Source: an uncultured Phycisphaerales bacterium
GTDB taxonomy: Bacteria; Planctomycetota; Phycisphaerae; Phycisphaerales; UBA1924
Reading direction: 5' to 3'
NCBI GenBank assembly: GCA_937879825.1
Contig: CALFMQ010000223.1
Span: 1-7,413 of the forward strand
Length of the DNA: 7,413 nucleotides
The translations under genes and the position numbers were made by a program. Numbering within the stretch: the first letter of the stretch is position 1; every line of letters starts with the position of its first letter. Below the pieces are notes generated by a model. That model was given only the letters and a program-made list of their open reading frames with translations. It made no database searches and was not told the DNA's origin. This document shows, one piece after another, positions 1 to 5,941 of the stretch.

Positions 1-1268
1 TCGAACGAGCCGAAATAGGTGAACCCCGGGTTGTCGTTGGTGAACCCGCCCTGGCTCAGCCAGCGCCACGCGTCCGCCGGCGACAGCTTGAATCCCGCCT
101 CGGAAGCGATCGACTGGCAATGCTCCTTGAGATCGCTGAAGCAGGAGTTGGCGCTGTACCAGTATTGCGCGAACTGGATGTGCTGGCGGATGTTCGTCCG
201 GGTCTTCTCGGAATACCGGTCGCGGAGCCACTTCGCGTCGTACTCGCCCCGCTCGAGCTCAAGGATCGTGTAGGCGACCTCGCGAGCCGAGTTGTGCGCC
301 AACTGCATGCCCGCGGCGAGAATCGGGTCGGCGAAGCCCGCGGCCTCACCGGTGATGAACCAGTTCTCCCCGCTGAGCCGATCCGCGAGATTCGACCAGT
401 CCTTGCACGATTCCGTCTCGCCGCGACGCTTGGCGTTCTTCGTCAGACGCGAGATCGTCTCCTGCTCCGAGATCGCCTTGAGGTAGATCTCCTCCGGCGA
501 CATGCCCATCGACTTGTAGTGATCCGCCGGCACGATGAGGCCGATGCTCGTCCGAGTGGGGCCGAGCGGGATGAACCAGATCCATCCGTAGGGCAGACTG
601 CGGACCTGCACGCGCGTCGCGCCCTTCCCCACCGTCACCGCCCACTCCGCGTCCTCCCAGTAATCCCAGACGGCGATGTTGCGCAGCTCCTGCGGCTCCC
701 ACACCTGGATTCCGAGCGCCCGCTTGAGGATGCCGACAACGCCCGAGCCGTCGACATAGTGCGTGCCCGTGATCGTCTCGCCCGACTGAAGCTTCAACCC
801 GGTGACACGGTCGTTCTCGATCATCACCTTGGAGACCAGCGTCTCCTCGCGCACCTCAGCGCCCAACTCCTCGGCGTGGCGCAGGAGGATGTTGTCATAG
901 ATCGCGCGATCCACCTGCCACGCCGTCAGCGTGCGCAGCCCGGCGTACTTGCCGGGACGCTCGTCATCGCGGAACTGCTCAATCGGAACGAAATCGAAGT
1001 CCCACAGGTCGTTGTTCTTGCCCCACGTGTACGACGCGCCGATCTTGATCGGGAAGTTCGCCGCCTCGATCTTGTCCCACACCCCCATCTCGTGCAGGAT
1101 GAACCCGACGCCCGGCAACTGGCTCTCGCCGATGTGGTCGCGCGGGAACTTCTCCTTCTCGAGGATGAGCACGCTCAGGCCGGGGTTGTATTTCTTGACG
1201 ATCGAGGCCACGGTCGAGCCCGCCGGCCCGCCGCCGATGATGACGATGTCGTAGTGCTTGCTGTCCAT
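1..1268 (-). CDS. Flavin-dependent halogenase family protein (C-terminus off window)
   Basis: The 422 visible residues form one uninterrupted frame from the ATG at 1268 to the left edge. An N-terminal Rossmann fold has the FAD-binding motif GGGPAGS (12-18), followed by GESQLP (47-52). FPIKIGASYTWG (72-83) places K75 where CndH/PrnA-type halogenases carry their catalytic lysine. The halogenase signature WxWxIP is intact as WIWFIP (229-234). GEAAGFADP (307-315) is the second flavin-contact segment. In the family, reduced FAD and O2 make a flavin hydroperoxide, which oxidises halide to hypohalous acid; the acid is passed to the lysine and on to an aromatic substrate. A separate flavin reductase is needed and none is visible here. 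One oddity is that the residues after DP are ILAAG, whereas many halogenases have Ser/Thr there near the halide site. The start is supported by GAGGA ten bases upstream. The substrate cannot be told; a related monooxygenase is the alternative. Family membership is confident, chlorinating activity is inferred. Confidence 0.9.
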   Translation of the reverse strand, partial: MDSKHYDIVIIGGGPAGSTVASIVKKYNPGLSVLILEKEKFPRDHIGESQLPGVGFILHEMGVWDKIEAANFPIKIGASYTWGKNNDLWDFDFVPIEQFRDDERPGKYAGLRTLTAWQVDRAIYDNILLRHAEELGAEVREETLVSKVMIENDRVTGLKLQSGETITGTHYVDGSGVVGILKRALGIQVWEPQELRNIAVWDYWEDAEWAVTVGKGATRVQVRSLPYGWIWFIPLGPTRTSIGLIVPADHYKSMGMSPEEIYLKAISEQETISRLTKNAKRRGETESCKDWSNLADRLSGENWFITGEAAGFADPILAAGMQLAHNSAREVAYTILELERGEYDAKWLRDRYSEKTRTNIRQHIQFAQYWYSANSCFSDLKEHCQSIASEAGFKLSPADAWRWLSQGGFTNDNPGFTYFGSF

Positions 1269-1278
1269 AGTCAACAAA

Positions 1279-1283
1279 TCCTC
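1279..1283 (-). promoter_or_regulatory. Ribosome binding site of the halogenase gene
   Basis: GAGGA on the minus strand lies ten bases before the ATG at 1268. It supports that start; the protein from there begins MDSKHYDIVIIGGG, the usual distance from a start to a FAD-binding strand. Confidence 0.55.
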
Positions 1284-1328
1284 GAACTCTGCGGGACGCC
1301 GGGCGGAGCGGTGGACACGGAGCGTCGC

Positions 1329-1353
1329 GGGGTGCCGATCCCACCAGCACCCC
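1329..1353 (-). repeat. 7-base inverted repeat upstream of the halogenase (operator or leader hairpin candidate)
   Basis: GGGGTGC at 1329-1335 is the exact reverse complement of GCACCCC at 1347-1353, with 11 bases between. It lies 61-85 bases before the halogenase start. On the minus strand it falls just after a TATACT hexamer (1372 to 1367), so if that is a -10 box the palindrome would cover the first transcribed bases. It could be a repressor site or an RNA hairpin. No T-run follows it, so it is not a convincing intrinsic terminator. Role inferred. Confidence 0.4.
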
Positions 1354-1366
1354 ACCCTCCTATCGG

Positions 1367-1372
1367 AGTATA
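1367..1372 (-). promoter_or_regulatory. Possible -10 box (TATACT) for the halogenase gene
   Basis: TATACT on the minus strand matches five of six bases of TATAAT and stands out in a GC-rich gap. No good -35 hexamer lies 16-18 bases further upstream: the bases there read GCCGCC, part of a small CCGCC/GGCGG inverted repeat (1380-1394). A promoter is therefore only possible, perhaps activator-dependent. Confidence 0.25.
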
Positions 1373-1442
1373 CGCCCGCCCGCCCAACAGGCGGCCTCCA
1401 TTACGCTCTCCGCGGGGCCGAAATCCCTCCGAACAGGAGCAC

Positions 1443-1495
1443 CCCCGGCTTTCCGGACGCACGGGGTTTGCTCCAACATCGCCTGGGCTTCGATG
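1443..1495 (-). other. Hairpins just after the response-regulator gene
   Basis: Two short inverted repeats follow the regulator stop at 1501. One is CATCG/CGATG, spanning 1477-1495. The other is CCGG/CCGG, spanning 1445-1456, which can also be drawn as CCCCG/CGGGG spanning 1443-1466. Neither is followed by a T-run on the minus strand, so an intrinsic terminator is not supported. Read-through to the halogenase is possible, as is Rho-dependent termination. Confidence 0.2.
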
Positions 1496-1500
1496 GCGAG

Positions 1501-2925
1501 TCATCCCGCGATTCGATCCAGACCGAACTGCTTCATTTTCTTGTACAGCGTGGTCCGGTTGATCTGCAGCGCATCGGCGGTCGCCTGCCGGTTCCAGTCG
1601 TTCGCCTTGAGCGCCCGCAGGATGATCCGGCGCTCCGGCTCGCGGAGCGCCTCGGCCAGTGGAATCGGCGCCCAGTCCCCGTCCGGCTCGCGGGCGGACT
1701 CCGGGCCGAGCCGCAGCGGGCCGGGCGTGCCCTCCCGTATCAGCGCGGGCAGGTCGTTGACGGTGATCGAGGGCGATCCCGCCAGCACCACCGCGCGTTC
1801 GACGATGTTCTCCAGTTCGCGCACATTGCCCGGATACTCATACGACTGCAAGAGCGCCATGGCGTCGTCGCGGATATCCGTCACCAGTTTGCCGTGGCGA
1901 TCGCTCATCTTCTCGATGAACCCGCGGACAAGACTCGGGATGTCGCTGGCGCGGTCCCGCAGCGCCGGCATCTCGATGTGCACGACATTCACCCGGTAGT
2001 AAAGGTCCTTGCGAAACTTGCCCTCGGCGACCATCGGCTCGAGCGCCTGATTGCTCGCAAGGATGATCCGCGTGTCGATCTCGATCGTTTCCGTCGAGCC
2101 GACGCGCTCGAACCGGCGTTCCTGCAGCACCCGCAAGAGTTTCAACTGCATCGCGGGCGACGCGGAGTTGATCTCGTCGATGAAAATCGTCCCGCCGTCC
2201 GCCGCCTGGAACCGTCCGACCTTGTCCGCGTCCGCGCCGGTGAACGCGCCGCGGACATGCCCGAACAGTTCCGACTCCAGCAGCGTCTCGGGGATGCTCC
2301 CGCAATGAATCTCGATGAACGGCCCCTCGCGACGGTCCGACCGCTGATGAACCGCCCGCGCGATGAGCGTTTTGCCCGTGCCCGACTCACCGGTGATGAG
2401 CACCGTCGCCTTCGTCGAAGCCACGGCCTCGACGAGTTCGAACGCCTTCTGCACGCGATGATCCCGCCCGATGAACCCCGCAACACCCGACTCACCCGAG
2501 AGTTTGCTCTTGAGGCGGGAGTTCTCCGCCACCAGCGCCCGCTGGCGAATGGCCCGCTCCAGCGCCAGCCGGAGTTCCGCGTCCACGATCGGCTTGGAGA
2601 GGTAATCCACCGCGCCGCCGCGGATCGCCTCGACCGCCGACTCGATCGTCCCGTACCCCGTCAGCATGATGACCACCACCGCGGGGTGCGTCCGGCAGAT
2701 GCGCTCCAGCAGTTCCATGCCGTCCATCGCCGGCATCGAGACATCAGTCAGTGCCACATCGAACGGCGCGCTCTCGGCGCAATCATCAAGCAACTGCAGC
2801 GCCTCGTGCCCCGAGTAGCAAGCGGTCGGCGCATACCCGTCCCCCGCAAGAAAGTCGCGCAGCGAGTCGGCGACGATCGGATCGTCATCGACAATCAGCA
2901 CACGCATCGGCCGGGTCTTGCTCAC
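1501..2925 (-). CDS. Sigma-54-dependent response regulator, NtrC family
   Basis: The 474-residue protein has three parts. The receiver domain (about 7-125) has acidic residues D13/D14, phosphoacceptor D61 in LTDVSMPAMDG, T88 and K111. The central AAA+ domain (about 150-385) has Walker A GESGTGKT (179-186), the sigma-54 contact loop GAFTGA (226-231), Walker B GGTIFIDE (244-251) and the arginine of YPGNVRE (R369). The C-terminal Fis-type helix-turn-helix (about 444-468) reads NRQATADALQINRTTLYKKM. All key residues are present, so it should be phosphorylated, form an AAA+ ring and use ATP to open sigma-54 promoters. The start is the GTG at 2925, not the ATG at 2907 or an upstream one: it has a strong Shine-Dalgarno six bases before it and overlaps the kinase stop by four bases. 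The partner is the kinase upstream. Targets are not identifiable from the window. Confidence 0.97.
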   Translation of the reverse strand: MSKTRPMRVLIVDDDPIVADSLRDFLAGDGYAPTACYSGHEALQLLDDCAESAPFDVALTDVSMPAMDGMELLERICRTHPAVVVIMLTGYGTIESAVEAIRGGAVDYLSKPIVDAELRLALERAIRQRALVAENSRLKSKLSGESGVAGFIGRDHRVQKAFELVEAVASTKATVLITGESGTGKTLIARAVHQRSDRREGPFIEIHCGSIPETLLESELFGHVRGAFTGADADKVGRFQAADGGTIFIDEINSASPAMQLKLLRVLQERRFERVGSTETIEIDTRIILASNQALEPMVAEGKFRKDLYYRVNVVHIEMPALRDRASDIPSLVRGFIEKMSDRHGKLVTDIRDDAMALLQSYEYPGNVRELENIVERAVVLAGSPSITVNDLPALIREGTPGPLRLGPESAREPDGDWAPIPLAEALREPERRIILRALKANDWNRQATADALQINRTTLYKKMKQFGLDRIAG

Positions 2926-2940
2926 GCGGCTCTCCCCTCC
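2922..2940 (-). promoter_or_regulatory. Shine-Dalgarno and GTGA stop/start overlap coupling kinase to regulator
   Basis: GGAGGGGAG (2940 to 2932) lies inside the last codons of the kinase, six bases before the GTG start of the regulator (2925 to 2923). That GTG shares GTGA with the kinase TGA stop (2924 to 2922). This layout usually means translational coupling and near-equal synthesis. It also decides the regulator start. Confidence 0.85.
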
Positions 2941-3716
2941 GAGTCGCCCGTCTCGCGTCCGAACGTCTGTTCCCGCTCGATCGGCCACGACGCGATCAGC
3001 GCGCCGCCGCGCCGACCGTCCACCGCGGCACGCGAGCACAGCGCGATCCGGCCGCCAAGATCATTGATGATGCTCCGGGCCAGCGCGAGACCGACGCCCG
3101 ACCCGCCCGACTTGGTCGAGTAGCCCAGTTCGAAGGCATGCGCCTCGGCGTCGCGCGACGGCCCGGGCCCGTCATCGAGCACGACGATCTCGGCGCGCTG
3201 CCCGCCATCGGGGCCCGGCCGAACCGCGGCCCGGAGCTCGATCGTGCCGCCGCGAGGAGTCACCTCCAGCGCATTGCGGAGCGCATTGTTGACCACCGGG
3301 AACACGGGCACGGCCCCCATACCGCGGAACGCCTCATCCACCCGGCACACGATCTCGATGCCCCTAGGCATCGCCAGCGTCCGCGCCAGGTCAACGGCAT
3401 GGTCGACCGACTCACCCGCCGGGCGGAGCGAAGCCAGACGCGAGATCGGGGCCCGCGCCTCGTCCCGACCCAGCCGGACGGTCCGGAGCATCCGCGCCGC
3501 TTCGCCAAGCGCCGTCGCCGCGGTGGCCAGGTACTTGCCCGTGTCGTCGGGCCATTCGCCTGCCGCACAGCCCCGGCGCGCCAGCTCGACATACCGCGAA
3601 GCGCCGTCGATCAGGCCCGATAGCTCGTGGCAGAGCACACGGAGCGTGCGCTCGCTCCCGCTCATCGCGTCGTCGGCGCCGCTCGTGTCCCGCTCATAGT
3701 CCATGGCATCACCCAT
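2922..3716 (-). CDS. Small soluble sensor histidine kinase
   Basis: The 264-residue protein has the order of a histidine kinase core. An H-box CHELSGLIDG puts the phosphorylated histidine at H30. The HATPase domain has the N-box NNALRNALE (143-151), G1 box DDGPGP (181-186) and G2 box GGSGVGLALAR (204-214). STK at 200-202 before the G2 box resembles NtrB-type kinases. It should autophosphorylate at H30 and pass phosphate to D61 of the adjoining regulator. Only about 25 polar residues precede the H-box: no membrane segment, PAS, GAF or HAMP domain is visible, so it is predicted cytosolic and must sense through a partner protein or its own core. The ATG at 3716 has AGGGGG seven bases upstream; ATGs at 3704 and 3665 are alternatives that leave H30 intact. 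The regulator follows with a four-base overlap. Confidence 0.93.
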   Translation of the reverse strand: MGDAMDYERDTSGADDAMSGSERTLRVLCHELSGLIDGASRYVELARRGCAAGEWPDDTGKYLATAATALGEAARMLRTVRLGRDEARAPISRLASLRPAGESVDHAVDLARTLAMPRGIEIVCRVDEAFRGMGAVPVFPVVNNALRNALEVTPRGGTIELRAAVRPGPDGGQRAEIVVLDDGPGPSRDAEAHAFELGYSTKSGGSGVGLALARSIINDLGGRIALCSRAAVDGRRGGALIASWPIEREQTFGRETGDSEGRAA

Positions 3717-3723
3717 CGGCTCG

Positions 3724-3729
3724 CCCCCT
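3724..3729 (-). promoter_or_regulatory. Ribosome binding site of the histidine kinase gene
   Basis: AGGGGG on the minus strand ends seven bases before the ATG at 3716. It favours this start over the in-frame ATGs at 3704 and 3665. Confidence 0.5.
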
Positions 3730-3762
3730 GCGCCCGTTTATCATCGCGTTGTTTCTAGGCGA

Positions 3763-3795
3763 CGATCGCGCCCGTGTCGTGTCCGCGATCGCGCC
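3763..3795. repeat. 10-base direct repeat CGATCGCGCC upstream of the kinase-regulator operon
   Basis: CGATCGCGCC occurs at 3763-3772 and 3786-3795, a 23-base period or about two helical turns. It lies 47-79 bases upstream of the kinase start, a reasonable place for a regulator-binding site. Caution: shorter versions such as CGATCGCGC recur inside coding DNA here (near 5996), so the motif may only reflect base composition. Confidence 0.3.
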
Positions 3796-3796
3796 A

Positions 3797-3818
3797 GGCG
3801 TTGCGTTCGCTCAACGCC
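3797..3818 (-). terminator. Hairpin after the TauE-type gene (weak terminator candidate)
   Basis: GGCGTT (3797-3802) and AACGCC (3813-3818) form a six-pair stem, extendable by an inner GCG/CGC around a two-base bulge. It begins 12 bases after the stop codon of the permease. There is no T-run, so it may be an mRNA-stabilising hairpin or part of a Rho-dependent end rather than an intrinsic terminator. Confidence 0.3.
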
Positions 3819-3829
3819 CGGCCGCAGGA

Positions 3830-4648
3830 TCAGTACAACCCGCCCATCCTGCCCGTCGCCGCGATCAGGGTGATGACGAAAACCAACCGCACCACACGGA
3901 TCGGCAGCCGGTGGGTCAGCCCCGCGCCGAAGTGCCCGCCCAGCACGGCGGTGGGGGAGAGCAGCAGCGCGATGACCAACGCATCCTGCCAGCGCGCGTT
4001 GTGCTGCCCGAGGGACGCGACCTTCGTCGTCGCCCCGAACGCCGCCGTCACGCACATGATGGCGCTGACCGTCCCGATGCACTCGCGCATCGGGAGGCGG
4101 CACACAACCCGCGCCATGGGGACCGCGATGCCGCCGCCCCCGATCCCGAGCAAACCCGCCGCGAACCCCATCACGCCGCCCACGAACGCGCCCCGCGGCG
4201 CATCGACCCGCGCATGCTCCGGGTCGTGATCGTCGCGCTTCCTCGCGAGTTTGATGATCTCGTCGATGATGACATACACGAGGAACAGCGCGAAGGCCTG
4301 CTTGAGCGCAGCGCCCGAGAACAGGTTCGACACCATCACGCCCCCGATGATCGCGATGATCGCCGCCGGGAGCATGACCTTGAACAGGTCCATCCGCAGA
4401 GCGCCCTTGGCACGGTGGCGCAACGCCGAGGGCAGCGCGACCGCCAGGTTGACGACCATCGCCGACGCCTGGAAGAGATGCTGGCTCGCCCACCCGTACT
4501 TCCCGAAAACAATCGCCAGCGCCGGGATCATGATCACCGACCCGCCGACGCCGATCATCCCGCCGATCGTCCCCGCCACCAGACCGATCGCCAGCAGAGT
4601 CAGGATCTGCGGCAGGGTCGGGTCGGTCATCGCGAGCAATGTCGGCAT
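3830..4648 (-). CDS. TauE/SafE-family permease (DUF81 type)
   Basis: The 272-residue protein is strongly hydrophobic, with about seven to eight membrane segments split by a charged loop at 134-152 (rich in R, K, D and H). Each half opens with the family's glycine-rich motif: GGMIGVGGSVIMIP (29-42) and GFAAGLLGIGGGGIAVP (161-177), the internal duplication expected of TauE/SafE. It should sit in the inner membrane. Family members are linked to export of sulfite, sulfoacetate or related anions and to sulfur-compound uptake. No sulfur-metabolism gene is adjacent, so the substrate is open. The start is uncertain: neither the ATG at 4648 nor the one at 4630 has a clear Shine-Dalgarno; I took the longer form. 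The gene is divergent from the sugar kinase and is followed by the kinase-regulator operon after 113 bases, so it is probably its own unit. Confidence 0.92.
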   Translation of the reverse strand: MPTLLAMTDPTLPQILTLLAIGLVAGTIGGMIGVGGSVIMIPALAIVFGKYGWASQHLFQASAMVVNLAVALPSALRHRAKGALRMDLFKVMLPAAIIAIIGGVMVSNLFSGAALKQAFALFLVYVIIDEIIKLARKRDDHDPEHARVDAPRGAFVGGVMGFAAGLLGIGGGGIAVPMARVVCRLPMRECIGTVSAIMCVTAAFGATTKVASLGQHNARWQDALVIALLLSPTAVLGGHFGAGLTHRLPIRVVRLVFVITLIAATGRMGGLY

Positions 4649-4768
4649 ACGAGTCGGTGCTAATCGCGTTGGTCAGAGCGAGGAGTCGTCGCGGGCGGGA
4701 GGGCGGAGCATAGGTCAGAACGCGCCGGGTTGTGCGAAGGGGGGCGATCAGCCGAAGATACCCACCGC
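4649..4768. other. Divergent intergenic region between permease and sugar kinase
   Basis: These 120 bases must hold control elements for both outward-facing genes. I see no good -35/-10 pair, no sigma-54 promoter and no clear inverted repeat. The last 39 bases before the kinase ATG are an open extension to a TTG at 4730, but the residues they would encode look unlike the family N-terminus. Confidence 0.5.
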
Positions 4769-5734
4769 ATGATCCGCCGCCAGATCGTGAGCGTGACCCT
4801 CAACCCGGCCGTGGACTGGGTGCTCGAAGCGCCGAACTTCAAAGTCGGATCGCATATCCGCGCGCGCCGCATCGGGTGGTACCCCGCGGGCAACGGCATC
4901 AATGTCTCGCGCGTGCTCGCCACACTCGGCACACGCTCCGTCGCCACCGGTTTCATCGGGCGCGGCGAACTGACACTCTTCGAGGAATACCTCGAGCGCG
5001 TCGGGCTCGGGCGCGTCGTGATGCAGCTGCTCATCGTACGAGGGCGCACCCGCGACAACATGACATTCACCGACCCGATCAACGACACCGAGACGCACGT
5101 CCGCGATGAAGGGTTCAAGGTCTCGCCCGACGATGTCCGGCGCATCATCTCCAAAGTCGGCATGCTCGCGCGCGACGACTCGGTCGTCGTGTTCGGCGGC
5201 TCCACGCCGCCCGGCGTCACCGTGGGCGACTTCCGCTCCATGCTCCACCGATGCCAGGATCAGGGAGCGCTCACCGTCGTCGATACGAGCGAACGCATCC
5301 TCGAGGCCCTCCGCGGCGAGCCGATCTGGATGGCCAAACTCAACGCCTCGGAACTCCACACCCTCAGCCAGATGCCCACCGAGACCGAAGAGCAGGTCAT
5401 CGAGGCCGCCCGCGCCGTGAGCCGAACCGGCGGCGGGCAGGTCAAAATCGTCGTCGCCACCCGCGGCGCCGACGGGGCCGTGCTCATCGCACCCGGCGTC
5501 GAACGTGTCGCCAAGGTCGCCGTCCACCCGGGGCTCATCTGCAACACTGTCGGGTGCGGCGACAGTCTCTTGGCCGGACTGATCCACGCTTGGAGCGTTT
5601 CGCACGATTGGGAACGCGCACTGGCCATGGGGGTGGCCACGGCCACCGCCAACGCGATCAGCCGGACCCCCGGCGCCATCGATACCAATGATGTCTCCGA
5701 GTACCTCGGGTCCATCATCATGCGCACGCTGTAA
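4769..5734 (+). CDS. PfkB-family hexose-phosphate kinase, 1-phosphofructokinase type
   Basis: The 321-residue protein matches the 1-phosphofructokinase/tagatose-6-phosphate kinase/Pfk-2 group. SVTLNPAVDW (8-17) is the start typical of that group, GNGINVSRVLATLG (41-54) the first PfkB signature, GFIGRGE (61-67) and FGGSTPPGV (142-150) further conserved segments, and NTVGCGDSLLAG (259-270) the C-terminal signature with catalytic base D265 and the anion hole. The reaction is ATP-dependent phosphorylation of a sugar phosphate in the cytosol, most likely fructose 1-phosphate or a related ester. Two small departures: GGKG of typical FruK/LacC reads AGNG, and GAGD reads GCGD. Pfk-2 also varies at the Lys position, so activity is still expected. 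The ATG at 4769 is chosen because the protein then begins at the conserved strand; GAAGA ten bases upstream is a weak site. No PTS gene adjoins it, so the substrate remains undecided. Confidence 0.93.
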   Translation: MIRRQIVSVTLNPAVDWVLEAPNFKVGSHIRARRIGWYPAGNGINVSRVLATLGTRSVATGFIGRGELTLFEEYLERVGLGRVVMQLLIVRGRTRDNMTFTDPINDTETHVRDEGFKVSPDDVRRIISKVGMLARDDSVVVFGGSTPPGVTVGDFRSMLHRCQDQGALTVVDTSERILEALRGEPIWMAKLNASELHTLSQMPTETEEQVIEAARAVSRTGGGQVKIVVATRGADGAVLIAPGVERVAKVAVHPGLICNTVGCGDSLLAGLIHAWSVSHDWERALAMGVATATANAISRTPGAIDTNDVSEYLGSIIMRTL

Positions 5735-5941
5735 GCCGGTTATCCACAATGGGTTGAGTCCCCGTACGCGTCCTCGCCCGCGCCTTGTTGCCCCTTGCAG
5801 CAGGCGGGTACCCTGTTGTCGCGGGGCACCACGCTTCGCGCCGGGCACGGAGTCGCCCGGATCACTCGGCAACGGAAGCCGCGAGCGGTCGTCCAACAGA
5901 CGAACGCCCGACGCCGACCGCACGAGCGAACGGGGAAACCC
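5735..5941. other. Gap between sugar kinase and 3D-domain gene
   Basis: These 207 bases hold the DnaA-box sequence and, at best, a weak promoter for the next gene (TTGTTG at 5785, 18 bases, TACCCT at 5809). An open frame extends back from the 3D gene to a TTG at 5795, but its Arg-rich translation has no conserved character, and a good ribosome site (GGGGA, 5932-5936, five bases before the ATG) marks the true start. No terminator or RNA gene recognised. Confidence 0.5.
5740..5748 (+). promoter_or_regulatory. Exact DnaA-box sequence (TTATCCACA)
   Basis: TTATCCACA is the high-affinity DnaA box of well-studied bacteria. It starts five bases after the sugar-kinase stop codon. It is AT-rich against a GC-rich background, so a chance match is less likely than usual, but it is a single copy with no AT-rich unwinding tract and no dnaA or dnaN gene nearby. 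It is not evidence of an origin; a DnaA titration or regulatory site is possible. Confidence 0.4.

Noticed and set aside
1269..1500. Possible tRNA or small RNA gene in the widest gap
   Set aside because: No cloverleaf, TTCRA-type T-loop or promoter/terminator pair could be found, only short inverted repeats.
120..1562. Long plus-strand open frame opposite the halogenase
   Set aside because: Translation is rich in R, P, A, D and H with no motif; it mirrors the minus-strand halogenase, whose motifs are unmistakable. Long antisense frames are usual at this GC content.
1258..3123. 621-codon plus-strand open frame across the response regulator
   Set aside because: Arg/Pro/Asp-rich translation without conserved motifs, antisense to a fully recognisable NtrC-type gene.
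2751..3623. Plus-strand open frame across the histidine kinase
   Set aside because: Low-complexity Arg/Pro-rich shadow; the minus strand has all kinase boxes and a coupled start.
4408..4422. TGGCAC resembling a sigma-54 -24 element on the plus strand
   Set aside because: The -12 half reads CGCA rather than TTGC, and it lies inside the permease gene, far from and not feeding a plausible start.
3749..4663. Plus-strand open frame opposite the TauE-type permease
   Set aside because: Charged, motif-free translation; the opposite strand encodes clear membrane segments and duplicated glycine motifs.
5795..5941. Upstream extension of the 3D-domain gene to a TTG start
   Set aside because: Arg-rich unconserved peptide; the ATG at 5942 has a ribosome site and is followed directly by the membrane anchor.
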